Source: Pseudomonas orientalis
GTDB lineage: Bacteria; Pseudomonadota; Gammaproteobacteria; Pseudomonadales; Pseudomonadaceae
Length of the DNA: 64,000 bases
Reading direction: 5' to 3'
Assembly (NCBI RefSeq): GCF_001439815.1
Contig: NZ_JYLM01000015.1
Coordinates: 39,236-103,235 of the forward strand
Within the stretch, counting starts at the first letter, position 1; every line of letters starts with the position of its first letter. The position numbers and the translations under genes are program-made. Below the pieces are notes generated by a model that ran no database searches, was not told where the DNA came from, and saw only the letters and a list, made by a program, of their open reading frames with translations. Below, piece by piece: positions 16,153 through 24,700 of this stretch.

Positions 16153-16787
16153 TCTGCAACTCCTTGGGGAATAAAGCGGGCGAGGGTCTGGTCGCGCACA
16201 TCGGCACTGGCGGCCAGGCCTTCGCGCACGCCGGCCATGTCGGCGGCGCTGCGGTTCTGGCTGAGCTTGCGTTTGCCGACCAGGCGGTCGATGGGCAGGG
16301 CGAAGCCGACGATGGCCTTGAGCATGGCGTCGACGTAGTCGGCCGGCGCGTCGCTGACGGCCCAGGGCTGGGCGCGGCCCTGTTCATGGTGATCGGTGAG
16401 GGCGCTGACCACCTTGAGTAATCGCTCGGCGTCGCTGAACACGTCGGCCTTGCCGTAGGCATGCACGGCGAGGTAATTCCAGGTGGGCACCACTTTGCCG
16501 TGCTCGGCCTTGGAGGGGTAAAACGCCGGGCTGACATAGGCTTCGGCGCCAGCAAAGATGACCAGTGCTTCACGGCCGTTTTGCAGGTCGCGCCACTGCG
16601 GATTGGCCTTGGCCAGATGCCCATACAGCGTACCGTGGGGTCCTTCGTCTGGATTGAGCAGCAACGGCAGGTGGCTGGCCTGCAGACCGTTTTCACCCAC
16701 GGTGACCAACTGCGCCAGGCGCGTGTGCTGGATCAGTTGCTGAGCTTCGGGCAAATCATCGAGGGCAAAGGCGCGAGGTGTGTACAT
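16149..16787 (-). CDS. PaiB-family FMN-binding protein
   Basis: 212 residues of the PaiB family (FMN-binding split barrel, often annotated as negative transcriptional regulator). It begins MYTPRAFALDDLPEAQQLI and contains the family stretch VPTWNYLAVHAYGKAD and the C-terminal KRKLSQNRSAADMAGV. The family binds flavin; a regulatory role was proposed for Bacillus PaiB in sporulation and protease control, but direct DNA binding is not evident here. It heads the operon with two GNAT genes and is divergent from a MocR regulator, the likely controller. MocR genes with such divergent neighbours are common. Confidence 0.85.
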   Translation of the reverse strand: MYTPRAFALDDLPEAQQLIQHTRLAQLVTVGENGLQASHLPLLLNPDEGPHGTLYGHLAKANPQWRDLQNGREALVIFAGAEAYVSPAFYPSKAEHGKVVPTWNYLAVHAYGKADVFSDAERLLKVVSALTDHHEQGRAQPWAVSDAPADYVDAMLKAIVGFALPIDRLVGKRKLSQNRSAADMAGVREGLAASADVRDQTLARFIPQGVAE

Positions 16788-16874
16788 GGAAATTTTCCTT
16801 GGCGAATGCCTGCATCCTAGGCAGGCTAATGGCTCGTTGTAAGAGCCATCTAGCCCTCATTTCATAGGTCCAAT

Positions 16875-18413
16875 ATGCCTTCCGTGATCCCCTCAATGTC
16901 GTTCGACCCTGCTGGCATCGAGCTGGATCGCCGCCAGGGCCTGACACGCCAGCTGTACGGCGCCCTGCGCCAGCGCGTGCTGGATGGGCGGCTGGTCAGT
17001 GGCACGCGCTTGCCTGCCACCCGTGATTTGGCGGCGGCGTTGTCGATCTCTCGTAACAGCGTCGTGCGCGCTTACGATCAGTTGTATGCCGAGGGCTTTA
17101 TTGAAAGCCGGGTGGGAAACGGCACTTATGTCTCGCGATTGCCCACAACAAAAAAACTATCCACAAAACTATCCACAGGGTTGTCAACAGGCTTACCCAC
17201 AGTCTTATCCACAATCGGCCTGCATTCTGCGCAAAATTCGCCCGACGAAGTTATCCACAGTCGCGGCCTGGACAGGGTTAAACACAACCATCTCGCCCAG
17301 CCTCCTTGCGGTGTGCCGCGGGCTTTTCGCGTTGGCGTACCGGCCTTCGATCTGTTCCCTTTTGAAGTGTGGGCCAAGCTCCACGGCGCGTTCTGGCGCA
17401 AACCGGACCTGGCGCAGCTGTGTTATGGCGACCCGGCCGGTGACGAGCGTCTACGCGGCCTGATCGCCGCTTACCTGCGCACTGCGCGGGGTATGCAATG
17501 CACCACTGAGCAAATAGTGATCACCAGTGGCGCGCAACAGGCAATCAGCCTTTGTGCACAGTTGCTGGTGGAGCCTGGGGATGGCGTGGCGGTGGAAAAC
17601 CCCGGTTATCGCGCGGCAGGTCATGCCTTCGCGTTGGCGGGCGGCCGGTTGCTGGGTGTGCCGGTGGACGGCGATGGAATTGACTGCCAGGTATTGAACA
17701 GCCTGGGCGATTGCCGAGTGGCCTATGTCACGCCTTCCCATCAATACCCGCTGGGCGTGGTGATGAGCCTGGCCCGGCGCCTGGAACTGCTGGCCTGGGC
17801 CGAGCGCACCGGCGGCTGGATCGTCGAGGACGACTACGATGGTGAGTACCGTTACACCGGCGCACCCTTGTCGCCCTTGGCAGCGTTGGATCGCAATGGT
17901 CGAGTGCTGTACGTCGGCACCTTCGGCAAGGTGGCATTCCCGGCCTTGCGCCTGGGCTACCTGGTATTGCCGCCGGGTCTGGTAGAGGCCTTCGCCCGGC
18001 GCCGCGCCGTGGACATGCGTCATTCCGAGGTCAGCACCCAGGCGGTGATGGCTGAGTTCATGGCGGCGGGGCATTTCCAGCGCCATGTCCGGCGCATGCG
18101 CCGTGCGGCGTTGAGCCGTCGCAATGCCTTGTTGGCCGGCTGGCCAGAGGCATTGCAAGGTGTTGGCCCATTGCCCAACGTTGCAGCGGGGCTGCACGTG
18201 ACGGTGCGCGTCGACAGCCTGGCCCGCGAGCAGCAGTTGCTCGAGCAAGCCCGCGCAGTGGAGGTCGAGATCAACGGCTTGAGCAGCTACTGGCTACCAG
18301 ACTCCAGCGCGCCGCCGGATCAGCGCGCCGGCCTGGTGCTGGGATTCGCCGCCGTGCCTGAAGCGGGCATCGCGCAGGCGCTGGCGCGGTTGCGCCAGGC
18401 CTGGCGAGTGTGA
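16875..18413 (+). CDS. MocR-type regulator (GntR HTH + aminotransferase domain)
   Basis: 512 residues. A GntR winged HTH (about 15-90: RQLYGALRQRVLDGRL, LPATRDLAAALSISRNSVVRAYDQ) is joined by a linker of about 50 residues to an aminotransferase fold I domain (about 145-510) that should bind PLP: ITSGAQQAISL, VEDDYDGEYRY and the lysine-containing FGKVAFPALRLGY. MocR proteins sense PLP or amine/amino acid adducts. In GTFGKVAFPALRLG the PLP lysine is the K of the FGK motif. The linker is odd: it holds a four-residue repeat of the LST type, encoded by 12-bp repeats that each resemble a DnaA box. It is divergent from the paiB-GNAT operon. The stop abuts the stop of the convergent polyamine-binding protein gene. 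Confidence 0.92.
   Translation: MPSVIPSMSFDPAGIELDRRQGLTRQLYGALRQRVLDGRLVSGTRLPATRDLAAALSISRNSVVRAYDQLYAEGFIESRVGNGTYVSRLPTTKKLSTKLSTGLSTGLPTVLSTIGLHSAQNSPDEVIHSRGLDRVKHNHLAQPPCGVPRAFRVGVPAFDLFPFEVWAKLHGAFWRKPDLAQLCYGDPAGDERLRGLIAAYLRTARGMQCTTEQIVITSGAQQAISLCAQLLVEPGDGVAVENPGYRAAGHAFALAGGRLLGVPVDGDGIDCQVLNSLGDCRVAYVTPSHQYPLGVVMSLARRLELLAWAERTGGWIVEDDYDGEYRYTGAPLSPLAALDRNGRVLYVGTFGKVAFPALRLGYLVLPPGLVEAFARRRAVDMRHSEVSTQAVMAEFMAAGHFQRHVRRMRRAALSRRNALLAGWPEALQGVGPLPNVAAGLHVTVRVDSLAREQQLLEQARAVEVEINGLSSYWLPDSSAPPDQRAGLVLGFAAVPEAGIAQALARLRQAWRV
17157..17259 (+). repeat. DnaA-box-like array with 12-bp period inside a coding linker
   Basis: Five 9-mers start at 17157, 17169, 17181, 17193 and 17205, exactly 12 bp apart: CTATCCACA twice, TTGTCAACA, TTACCCACA and a perfect TTATCCACA. 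A second perfect TTATCCACA lies at 17251-17259, out of the period. All are on the same strand. The array encodes the repeated LST/LPT tetrapeptides of the MocR linker. Confidence 0.7.
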
Positions 18414-19505
18414 TCAGGTGCCCGACTTGATCTTGGTCCAGGCCCGCGTCCTGGCGCGCTCCGCATCACGCCCCAGAGGCTTTAACGTATACAGCGTCGC
18501 CATCGCCGCTTCGGTCGGGTAGAGGTTGGGGTTGTTGCGAATCGATGGATCGACTCGCTCCGTGGCGTCCTTGTTCGGGTTGGGATAGCCGACAAAGTCA
18601 CTGATGGGCGCGATCACCTCAGGCTGCAGCAAGTAATTGATAAAGGTATAGGCGTCCTGCGGGTTTTGCGCACCCTTGGGGATGGCGAGCATGTCGAACC
18701 AGATCGGCGCGCCCTCTTTGGGCAGGCGCATGTCTACGGTCACTCCGTTGTTGGCCTCTTTGGCGCGGTTGGCGGCCTGGGAGAAACTGCCGGAATAACC
18801 CACCGCGACACAGATGTCACCGTTGGCGATGTCGGCCATGTACTTGGACGAGTGAAAGTAGGTGATGTACGGACGGATTTTCATCAGCAGCGCTTCGGCC
18901 TTGACGTAGTCCGCAGGCTTGCTGCTGTTGGGGTCCAGGCCCAGATGCTGCAAGGCCAGGGGCAGGATTTCCGAAGGTGAATCCAGCAGTGCAACCCCGC
19001 ATTGCTTGAGCTTGCTGATGTTCTCTTCGTTGAAGATCAGGTCCCAGCTGTCTACCGGCGCATTGTCGCCCAGGGCTGCTTTGACCTTGGCCGGGTTGTA
19101 GCCGATGAGGATGGTGCCGTACATGTAGGGCACGGCGAATTTATTGCCGGGGTCGTTGGCTTCGATCAGCTTCATCAGCTTGGGGTCGAGGTGGTTCCAG
19201 TTCGGCAACTGGCTGCGGTCCAGGGGCTGGAACACGCCGGCTTCGATCTGCTTGGCGAGGAACACGTTGGACGGCACCACCACGTCATAGCCGGAATTGC
19301 CGGTGAGCAGCTTGGCTTCGAGGGCTTCGTTGGTGTCGAAGATGTCGTAGACCAGCTTGATCTTCGGGTTCTGGGCCTTGAAGTCTTCCAGCGCCTTGGG
19401 GGTGATGTAGTCGAACCAGTTGTAGACCTTGAGGGGTTTTTCTTCGGCGTGCACCGCGCTACTGGCGATGGCCGCGCACAGGGCAAATGACTTGAGCATA
19501 TTCAT
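18414..19505 (-). CDS. Polyamine ABC transporter binding protein (PotF-like)
   Basis: 363-residue periplasmic spermidine/putrescine-type binding protein. The signal peptide covers about 1-20 (ending AVHA), followed by the PotF/PotD opening PLKVYNWFDYITPKALEDF and the characteristic SGYDVVVPSNVFLAKQIEAG, FAVPYMYGTILIGYN and CVAVGYSGSFSQA. It binds polyamines or acetylated polyamines for uptake. Its ATG overlaps the stop of the upstream acetylpolyamine deacetylase gene (ATGA), so the two are coupled; a link with acetylpolyamine use is likely. No permease or ATPase is encoded here. The stop abuts the MocR stop at TGATCA with no room for a terminator. Confidence 0.9.
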   Translation of the reverse strand: MNMLKSFALCAAIASSAVHAEEKPLKVYNWFDYITPKALEDFKAQNPKIKLVYDIFDTNEALEAKLLTGNSGYDVVVPSNVFLAKQIEAGVFQPLDRSQLPNWNHLDPKLMKLIEANDPGNKFAVPYMYGTILIGYNPAKVKAALGDNAPVDSWDLIFNEENISKLKQCGVALLDSPSEILPLALQHLGLDPNSSKPADYVKAEALLMKIRPYITYFHSSKYMADIANGDICVAVGYSGSFSQAANRAKEANNGVTVDMRLPKEGAPIWFDMLAIPKGAQNPQDAYTFINYLLQPEVIAPISDFVGYPNPNKDATERVDPSIRNNPNLYPTEAAMATLYTLKPLGRDAERARTRAWTKIKSGT

Positions 19506-20536
19506 TGGGCTGCTTCCTCAAAACCTTCGAGAACGTTGACGGCGTTGATGCCGATTTCTTCCACGGCGTAGCCGCCCTCCATCACAAACAGCGTGGGCTT
19601 GCCGAGCCTGGCAATGCGCCGGCCCATGGCCAGGTAGTCGGGGCTGTCGAGCTTGAACTGGGAGATGGGGTCGTCCTTGAAGGTGTCGACGCCCAGGGAC
19701 ACAACGACGACGTCGGCAGCGTAGCGCTCGATTTCTGCGCAGGCCTGTTCCAATGCCGCGCTCCAGCAGGCCCAGCCGGAGCCTGCCGCCAGTGGATAGT
19801 TGCAGTTGAAGCCTTCACCGGCACCTTCGCCCCGCTCATCGGCATAGCCGAGGAAGAACGGAAACTCCGCCTCGGGATGCCCATGGATCGAGGTGAACAG
19901 CACATCGCTGCGCGCATAGAAAATCGATTGCGTACCGTTGCCGTGGTGATAGTCCACATCAAGGATCGCGACTTTCTTTTGGCCTTGATCGAGAAATGCC
20001 TGCGCCGCGATGGCCGCGTTATTGAGGTAGCAATACCCGCCCATCAAGTCGCTGGCGGCGTGATGCCCAGGCGGACGGCACAGGGCGAAGGCACTGTGTG
20101 CGCCGCGCTGTATCGCTTGTTGCGCGGTGAGTGCTACTTGCGCTGCGCTGTAGGCGGCTTGCCAGGTGCCGGCAGTAATCGGTGCGCCACCGTCGAAGCT
20201 GTAATAACCCAATTGACCGTGCAGGCTGGTCGGCAACACGCGGCGCAAGGTACGCGCAGGCCAGGTATAGGGCAGCAAGTCGCCGTCCTGGCCGAATTCG
20301 GTCCAGCGCTCCCACGCCCCTTTGAAGAACGCCAGGTAGTCAGGGCTGTGGATGCGTTGCAACGGCGCCAGGCCGAAGTCGTCGGGTGCCTGCACAGGGC
20401 CCAGTTCGCGGTCCTTGACCCGTTGCAGCACGTGATCGGCGCGCGAAGGCATTTCGAAACAGGGCATCAATTGCCCGTCCATCAGTTCGCAACGGCCATG
20501 GTGCAGATGATGATCATCCGAATAGATCGTCAGCAT
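19502..20536 (-). CDS. Acetylpolyamine amidohydrolase (histone-deacetylase family)
   Basis: 344-residue zinc deacetylase of the class II HDAC/acetylpolyamine amidohydrolase family, comparable to P. aeruginosa AphA/AphB, which remove acetyl groups from acetylputrescine and acetylcadaverine. Active-site features are RPPGHHAASDLMGGYCYLNN (paired histidines), the zinc Asp-His in ILDVDYHHGNGTQ, and the C-terminal GGYAVEEIG with the catalytic Tyr region. The ATG at 20536 gives the family N-terminus MLTIYSDDHHLHHG and has GGAG ten bases upstream; the longer frame to 20638 is rejected. It is coupled to the downstream polyamine-binding protein gene; the AraC gene lies upstream on the same strand. Confidence 0.9.
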   Translation of the reverse strand: MLTIYSDDHHLHHGRCELMDGQLMPCFEMPSRADHVLQRVKDRELGPVQAPDDFGLAPLQRIHSPDYLAFFKGAWERWTEFGQDGDLLPYTWPARTLRRVLPTSLHGQLGYYSFDGGAPITAGTWQAAYSAAQVALTAQQAIQRGAHSAFALCRPPGHHAASDLMGGYCYLNNAAIAAQAFLDQGQKKVAILDVDYHHGNGTQSIFYARSDVLFTSIHGHPEAEFPFFLGYADERGEGAGEGFNCNYPLAAGSGWACWSAALEQACAEIERYAADVVVVSLGVDTFKDDPISQFKLDSPDYLAMGRRIARLGKPTLFVMEGGYAVEEIGINAVNVLEGFEEAAQ

Positions 20537-20664
20537 GTGGTTGTTCTCCGAAGGCTGGCTGGGATGCCTTGCAGTGTTGCGACAGACCGGCGTTTTGGAG
20601 AATGGTAGAAACGGCCAAAAAGGGATCGATATGGCCAATGTATCTGTCCGTTATTCGCCCCTGC

Positions 20665-21657
20665 CTAGGGCCTGAACTGACTCGGCGCCACACCGCTCCA
20701 GCGCAAGAAGGCGTGGCGAAAGCTTGCGGTTTCGCTGAAGCCCAGTTGCTCGGCTATGCGATAGATCGGCAACTTATCGTCCCCCAGCAATTGCTTGGCG
20801 CGTTCGAAGCGCAATTCGTCCAACAACTGCTGATAGCTGCAACCCAGGTCATGCAGATGTCGGCGCAGAGTGCGCGCCGAGCAGTTCATCTGCTCGGCCA
20901 ATCCGTCCAGGCCTGGCGCGGCACCCAACTGCGCGGCGAGCAACTGCCGCACCCGGCCCAGCCAGCTCTGGCGGCCGGTGAACTCGGCGCTCTGTTTGCG
21001 GCAACGCTCTACCATGGCGCAGTGGGTAATGGCATCGGCCAGAGGCAAGGGTTGTTTGAGCCAGTGTCGGTCGAAGGCAAAGGCGTGGCTGGCTGCGTCA
21101 AATTGCAGCGAACAGTCAAACTGCTCGGCGTACCGTGCGCAGTAATCCGGCGCGCTGTAGGCCAAACGCGCCCCGAGCAAGGGCAGGGGACGGCCGAGCA
21201 GGTCGTTGCAGATGACCTTCAGCGATACCAGGCAGAACTCGACATTGAACGCGGTCAGGGCCGGGTCCTCACGGTAATCGCTGGCCGTGAACCAGACGCG
21301 CTCTCCCTCTTCTTCCAGGCTCAACGCAAAAAGTGTTCCCAACAACGCCGGGTAGCGCAAGGCCAGGCGCAAAGCGTCACCGAAGGTGGCACTGGTGAGC
21401 AGCGCATAGCCGAGCATGCCGTAGGACGACACGTGCATGCGCCGGCCCAGTTCCAGGCCGATGTCTCGGCGCAACGCGACGGCGTTGGCACACACGCGCA
21501 TTTCCTGATGGGTGGTGATACGCGTGTCGGTGCGGCTCAGGTCGGCGCCGCCGATGCCGCTGCCGGCCAACAAGGTATTGGGGTGAATACCTTCGGCGCT
21601 GAACGTGTCGAGGACCAGGGAAACGGCATTGAGTGTGGTCAGGTGCGAATGCAGCAT
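20665..21657 (-). CDS. AraC-family regulator (OruR/ArgR-like type)
   Basis: 330-residue regulator with an N-terminal Arabinose_bd-type sensor (about 15-200: THQEMRVCANAVALRRDIGL, GMLGYALLTSATFGDALRLA) and a C-terminal AraC double HTH (about 235-330: LAEQMNCSARTLRRHLHDLG, IYRIAEQLGFSETASFRHAF, WSGVAPSQFR). The family often controls amino-acid or ornithine catabolism. It precedes the acetylpolyamine deacetylase operon on the same strand by 128 bp and may regulate it, which is inference. The ATG at 21657 with GGAAG upstream is preferred over a TTG at 21693. Confidence 0.88.
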   Translation of the reverse strand: MLHSHLTTLNAVSLVLDTFSAEGIHPNTLLAGSGIGGADLSRTDTRITTHQEMRVCANAVALRRDIGLELGRRMHVSSYGMLGYALLTSATFGDALRLALRYPALLGTLFALSLEEEGERVWFTASDYREDPALTAFNVEFCLVSLKVICNDLLGRPLPLLGARLAYSAPDYCARYAEQFDCSLQFDAASHAFAFDRHWLKQPLPLADAITHCAMVERCRKQSAEFTGRQSWLGRVRQLLAAQLGAAPGLDGLAEQMNCSARTLRRHLHDLGCSYQQLLDELRFERAKQLLGDDKLPIYRIAEQLGFSETASFRHAFLRWSGVAPSQFRP

Positions 21658-21720
21658 GGTGGCTTCCAGCCTGGGTTTAGCAGGCTGGAGCAAGTTATGT
21701 GCCGTGATGCCTGTGCACGT

Positions 21721-24700
21721 TCATTCAGGTTTGGCGGGGAAAAAGAATTGCCTGGCCTGGGTCAGGTTGATGGTGCTGCGGTAGAAGGCGATCTGTTGTT
21801 CGGCAGTGAGCCTGCTGACGTCGTCAGCCGCTGTACCCAGCGTGTGCTCCTGCGGGGTCTTCAAGCGTGCCGACAAAAACCTGTCGGCAAACGCCACTGT
21901 GCTTGAGTAATGGAAATGGGCGTACCAGATCACGTTGCGGGTGGTCGGGTCGGTGAGGGTGTATTCGTCCAGATAGTCCTTGGTACTGCTTTTGAGTCGA
22001 CGCCGACTGGCGGTTTTCTTGATGCTGATCAGGTTATGTTTGTTGAGCCATTCCACACCGGCCATGGTCGGCGGCTGTTGCTTGATCATCGTTTGCATCC
22101 GTTCATTGGCCTGGTGATAAAGGCCTGTCGCGGCATCTTCGAGTTGCTTGCGCATGGCCACAGCCGGGTGCTCGGTGCTTTCGGTTACGTTCAACTGCGT
22201 CAGCGACTCGTCGATGTCTTGTACGGCCTGCTCCAGCAATCTTGCGTGCTGATGCAACTTGTACTCGATGCCGGTCGGGGTGCGCGAAGGGTCGCTTGCC
22301 TGCTCGGTGACACTGGTTTGAAACGCCGGCAGCGCGTCCAGTAATTGTTGGCCGCGGCCCAGGCTGCTATCGACGGTGACCACGGGCCGCGGGGTCGCGG
22401 AGGCTTGCGCTTCGACGTGCTGAACCCATTCCCCTGGGTTTTTTTCATGAAACGTGGCGATCACCTCGCCGGTCAACGGTGACCGTATATCCACCAGGTC
22501 GGTTTCCAGACCCAGTGGCGTTAACCGCGGGTCGCCGGCCAGCGTGCCGTTGAAGCGGGTGTGGATGAACTTTTTCACCGGTCGTGGTGGTGAAGGGGGC
22601 GGTGTGGGCCGGATGCGCCGGCTTTCCTGTTCAACGTGCAGCGGAGCAAGTTCGCTGCTGGCCCGCGCGGAGAAACCACGCAACTGTTCTCGCAGGCTGG
22701 CGAGAGGTTCAGCGAGGATTCGCTCGGGGAACTCCTGGGCGACATCTTCCAGGCGCTCGTCGATGAACTTGAATTGTTCGACCAGGCTGCCCAGCGCCTC
22801 GATGCGTTCGTCCAGGCGCGCCTCGCTGCGCTCTTTAAGGGTGTCGCGCAGGGTTTGCACCGCGATGTCGGCGTAGTCGATGGTTTCGCCGAGCATCTTC
22901 CAGGCGCCTGGGTCGGTGGCGAGGGTTTCCGGCTGCAGGCATAAATTGCGCGCCATGGAAATTTGCAGGGCCTTGAGGTCGTCGATGTTGTAACGCAGGT
23001 TTTTCCTGCTGCTCCTGATCAGTTCCATGCCCGCGCGCGACAAGGACTCCAGTTCGGTAAAGCGAGATTGCGCATAAGCCAGGCGCTCGATCATCGGCGG
23101 GCTCATCTCGGCCAGTTGTCGGAAGTCCTCCAGATGCTCGGCCTTGGGCGGCTTCACGCGGCTTGAGAGGTGGTCCAGTACCTTGGTGATGGCGGGTGCG
23201 AAGGTAATCAGCTGTTCATTGATGCCGGTTTGATTGAGGTCCAGTTGAGCTTTCAGATAACCGAGCAGTTTTTCCTGAAACTTTTTCACCGGGGTGAAGA
23301 TACTCAGGGTCATCAGTTGTTGTCGTGCCTTCTCGTAGCTTGTGCTCTGGCTGTCGAGCTTTTGCAGGTACGCCCCTCGTTTGGCCTGGGCTGAGGTGCC
23401 CGGGGCCTCAGACATTGCCCTCTGGGCCTGGCTGAGCTCGCGCTGCGCCTCTTTTTTGGCATTTTCAAACGTCTCCAATTTAACGCGCAGTTCATCGGAC
23501 TTGATCTTTGCCTGGTCGATGGCCCGCCGGGTCTGGGCCTGGATGCTTTCAGCGCGCAGGCTGATCCGGGAATCGACGAACCATGCACCTCTGGCATTGT
23601 GGATCACCGACAAGCCCGTGGGCGCTGACTGAGCGGGGTCGACGATCACGACCGTGCCGCCATCCTGCAGCGCCACCTCGAACCAGTCTGCGCCGACCTG
23701 AGCGTAGTAACGCTGCTCGTGCCGATACAGGTGCTGGTCGACACCGGGTGCGCTGATTGGGTCTTTGAGGGCCGCGGGTTTAGCGATTTTGTAACGGTCC
23801 AGCGCGGCAGCCAGGCTGGCGGCGGTGCGCTTGACTGCGCCAGTGGTGTTCAGCGGCTGGGTATGCTCTGGAGGCGGTGCAAGGGACTCGCGCTCAGGCA
23901 ATTGTTCCACGGTAAAAGTCAGGGTGGTTTCGGCCGCGTCAGTAGACGTATCAGGTGCCTGGCTCTGGTCCCTGGCCGGCTCGACACACGGGCTCTTGCG
24001 TCGGGTCGCATGCAAGGCGAGCGCCATGCCAAGGTTGAGCAACACATCGGTCAGGACCGACCATTTAGCCGGTTGATCACCGTGCTCATGGGCCTCGGAA
24101 AAGGCTTGCACATCATCGTTGATCTGCCAGAACCAGGCGACGGTACTCTCCGCGCGGTTCATAAACGGCGACGAGGCGTTGAAGAGCCGCCAACTGGCCT
24201 TGGCCAGCGAGTTCCAGCGGTTTTCGACGTTCGATAGGGATTGACGGTCCGCCAGGTCGATCAACGCGCCGGCATTGCTGTCGAACAGTGTGTTGAAAAG
24301 ATCGCCGTTGAGTACCTCTTCGCCAAGGCTCATAGGGCCGCTGTAGATCCAGAGTTTGTCGGGCTCCACCACAGAGTCGATGACCGCCCAGGGCGAGGGC
24401 AGTGTGCTGGGAAACACGTAGTTGGTGTAGTCGCTGCGCACCGAGTCCGGAAGCCAGGCGACCACGGCATTGCGCAGTGCCGGGGACTGAGTGATTGCAT
24501 ACAGCAGGTTGGCCGGCGAAGGGAATTGCGTCAGCACCGGTTCGAACAGCGGGAGATACAACAGGCAGGGACCGTCCTCTGCGCGCTTGGGCCCGATGAC
24601 ATACATGTGGGTGACCACGTCATGGTCCTGGGTGGTCCGGCGCTGGGGCACGAAACTCAAGCGTCGCATCACGATGGCCTGTCCGTCGACGTAGCGGTCG

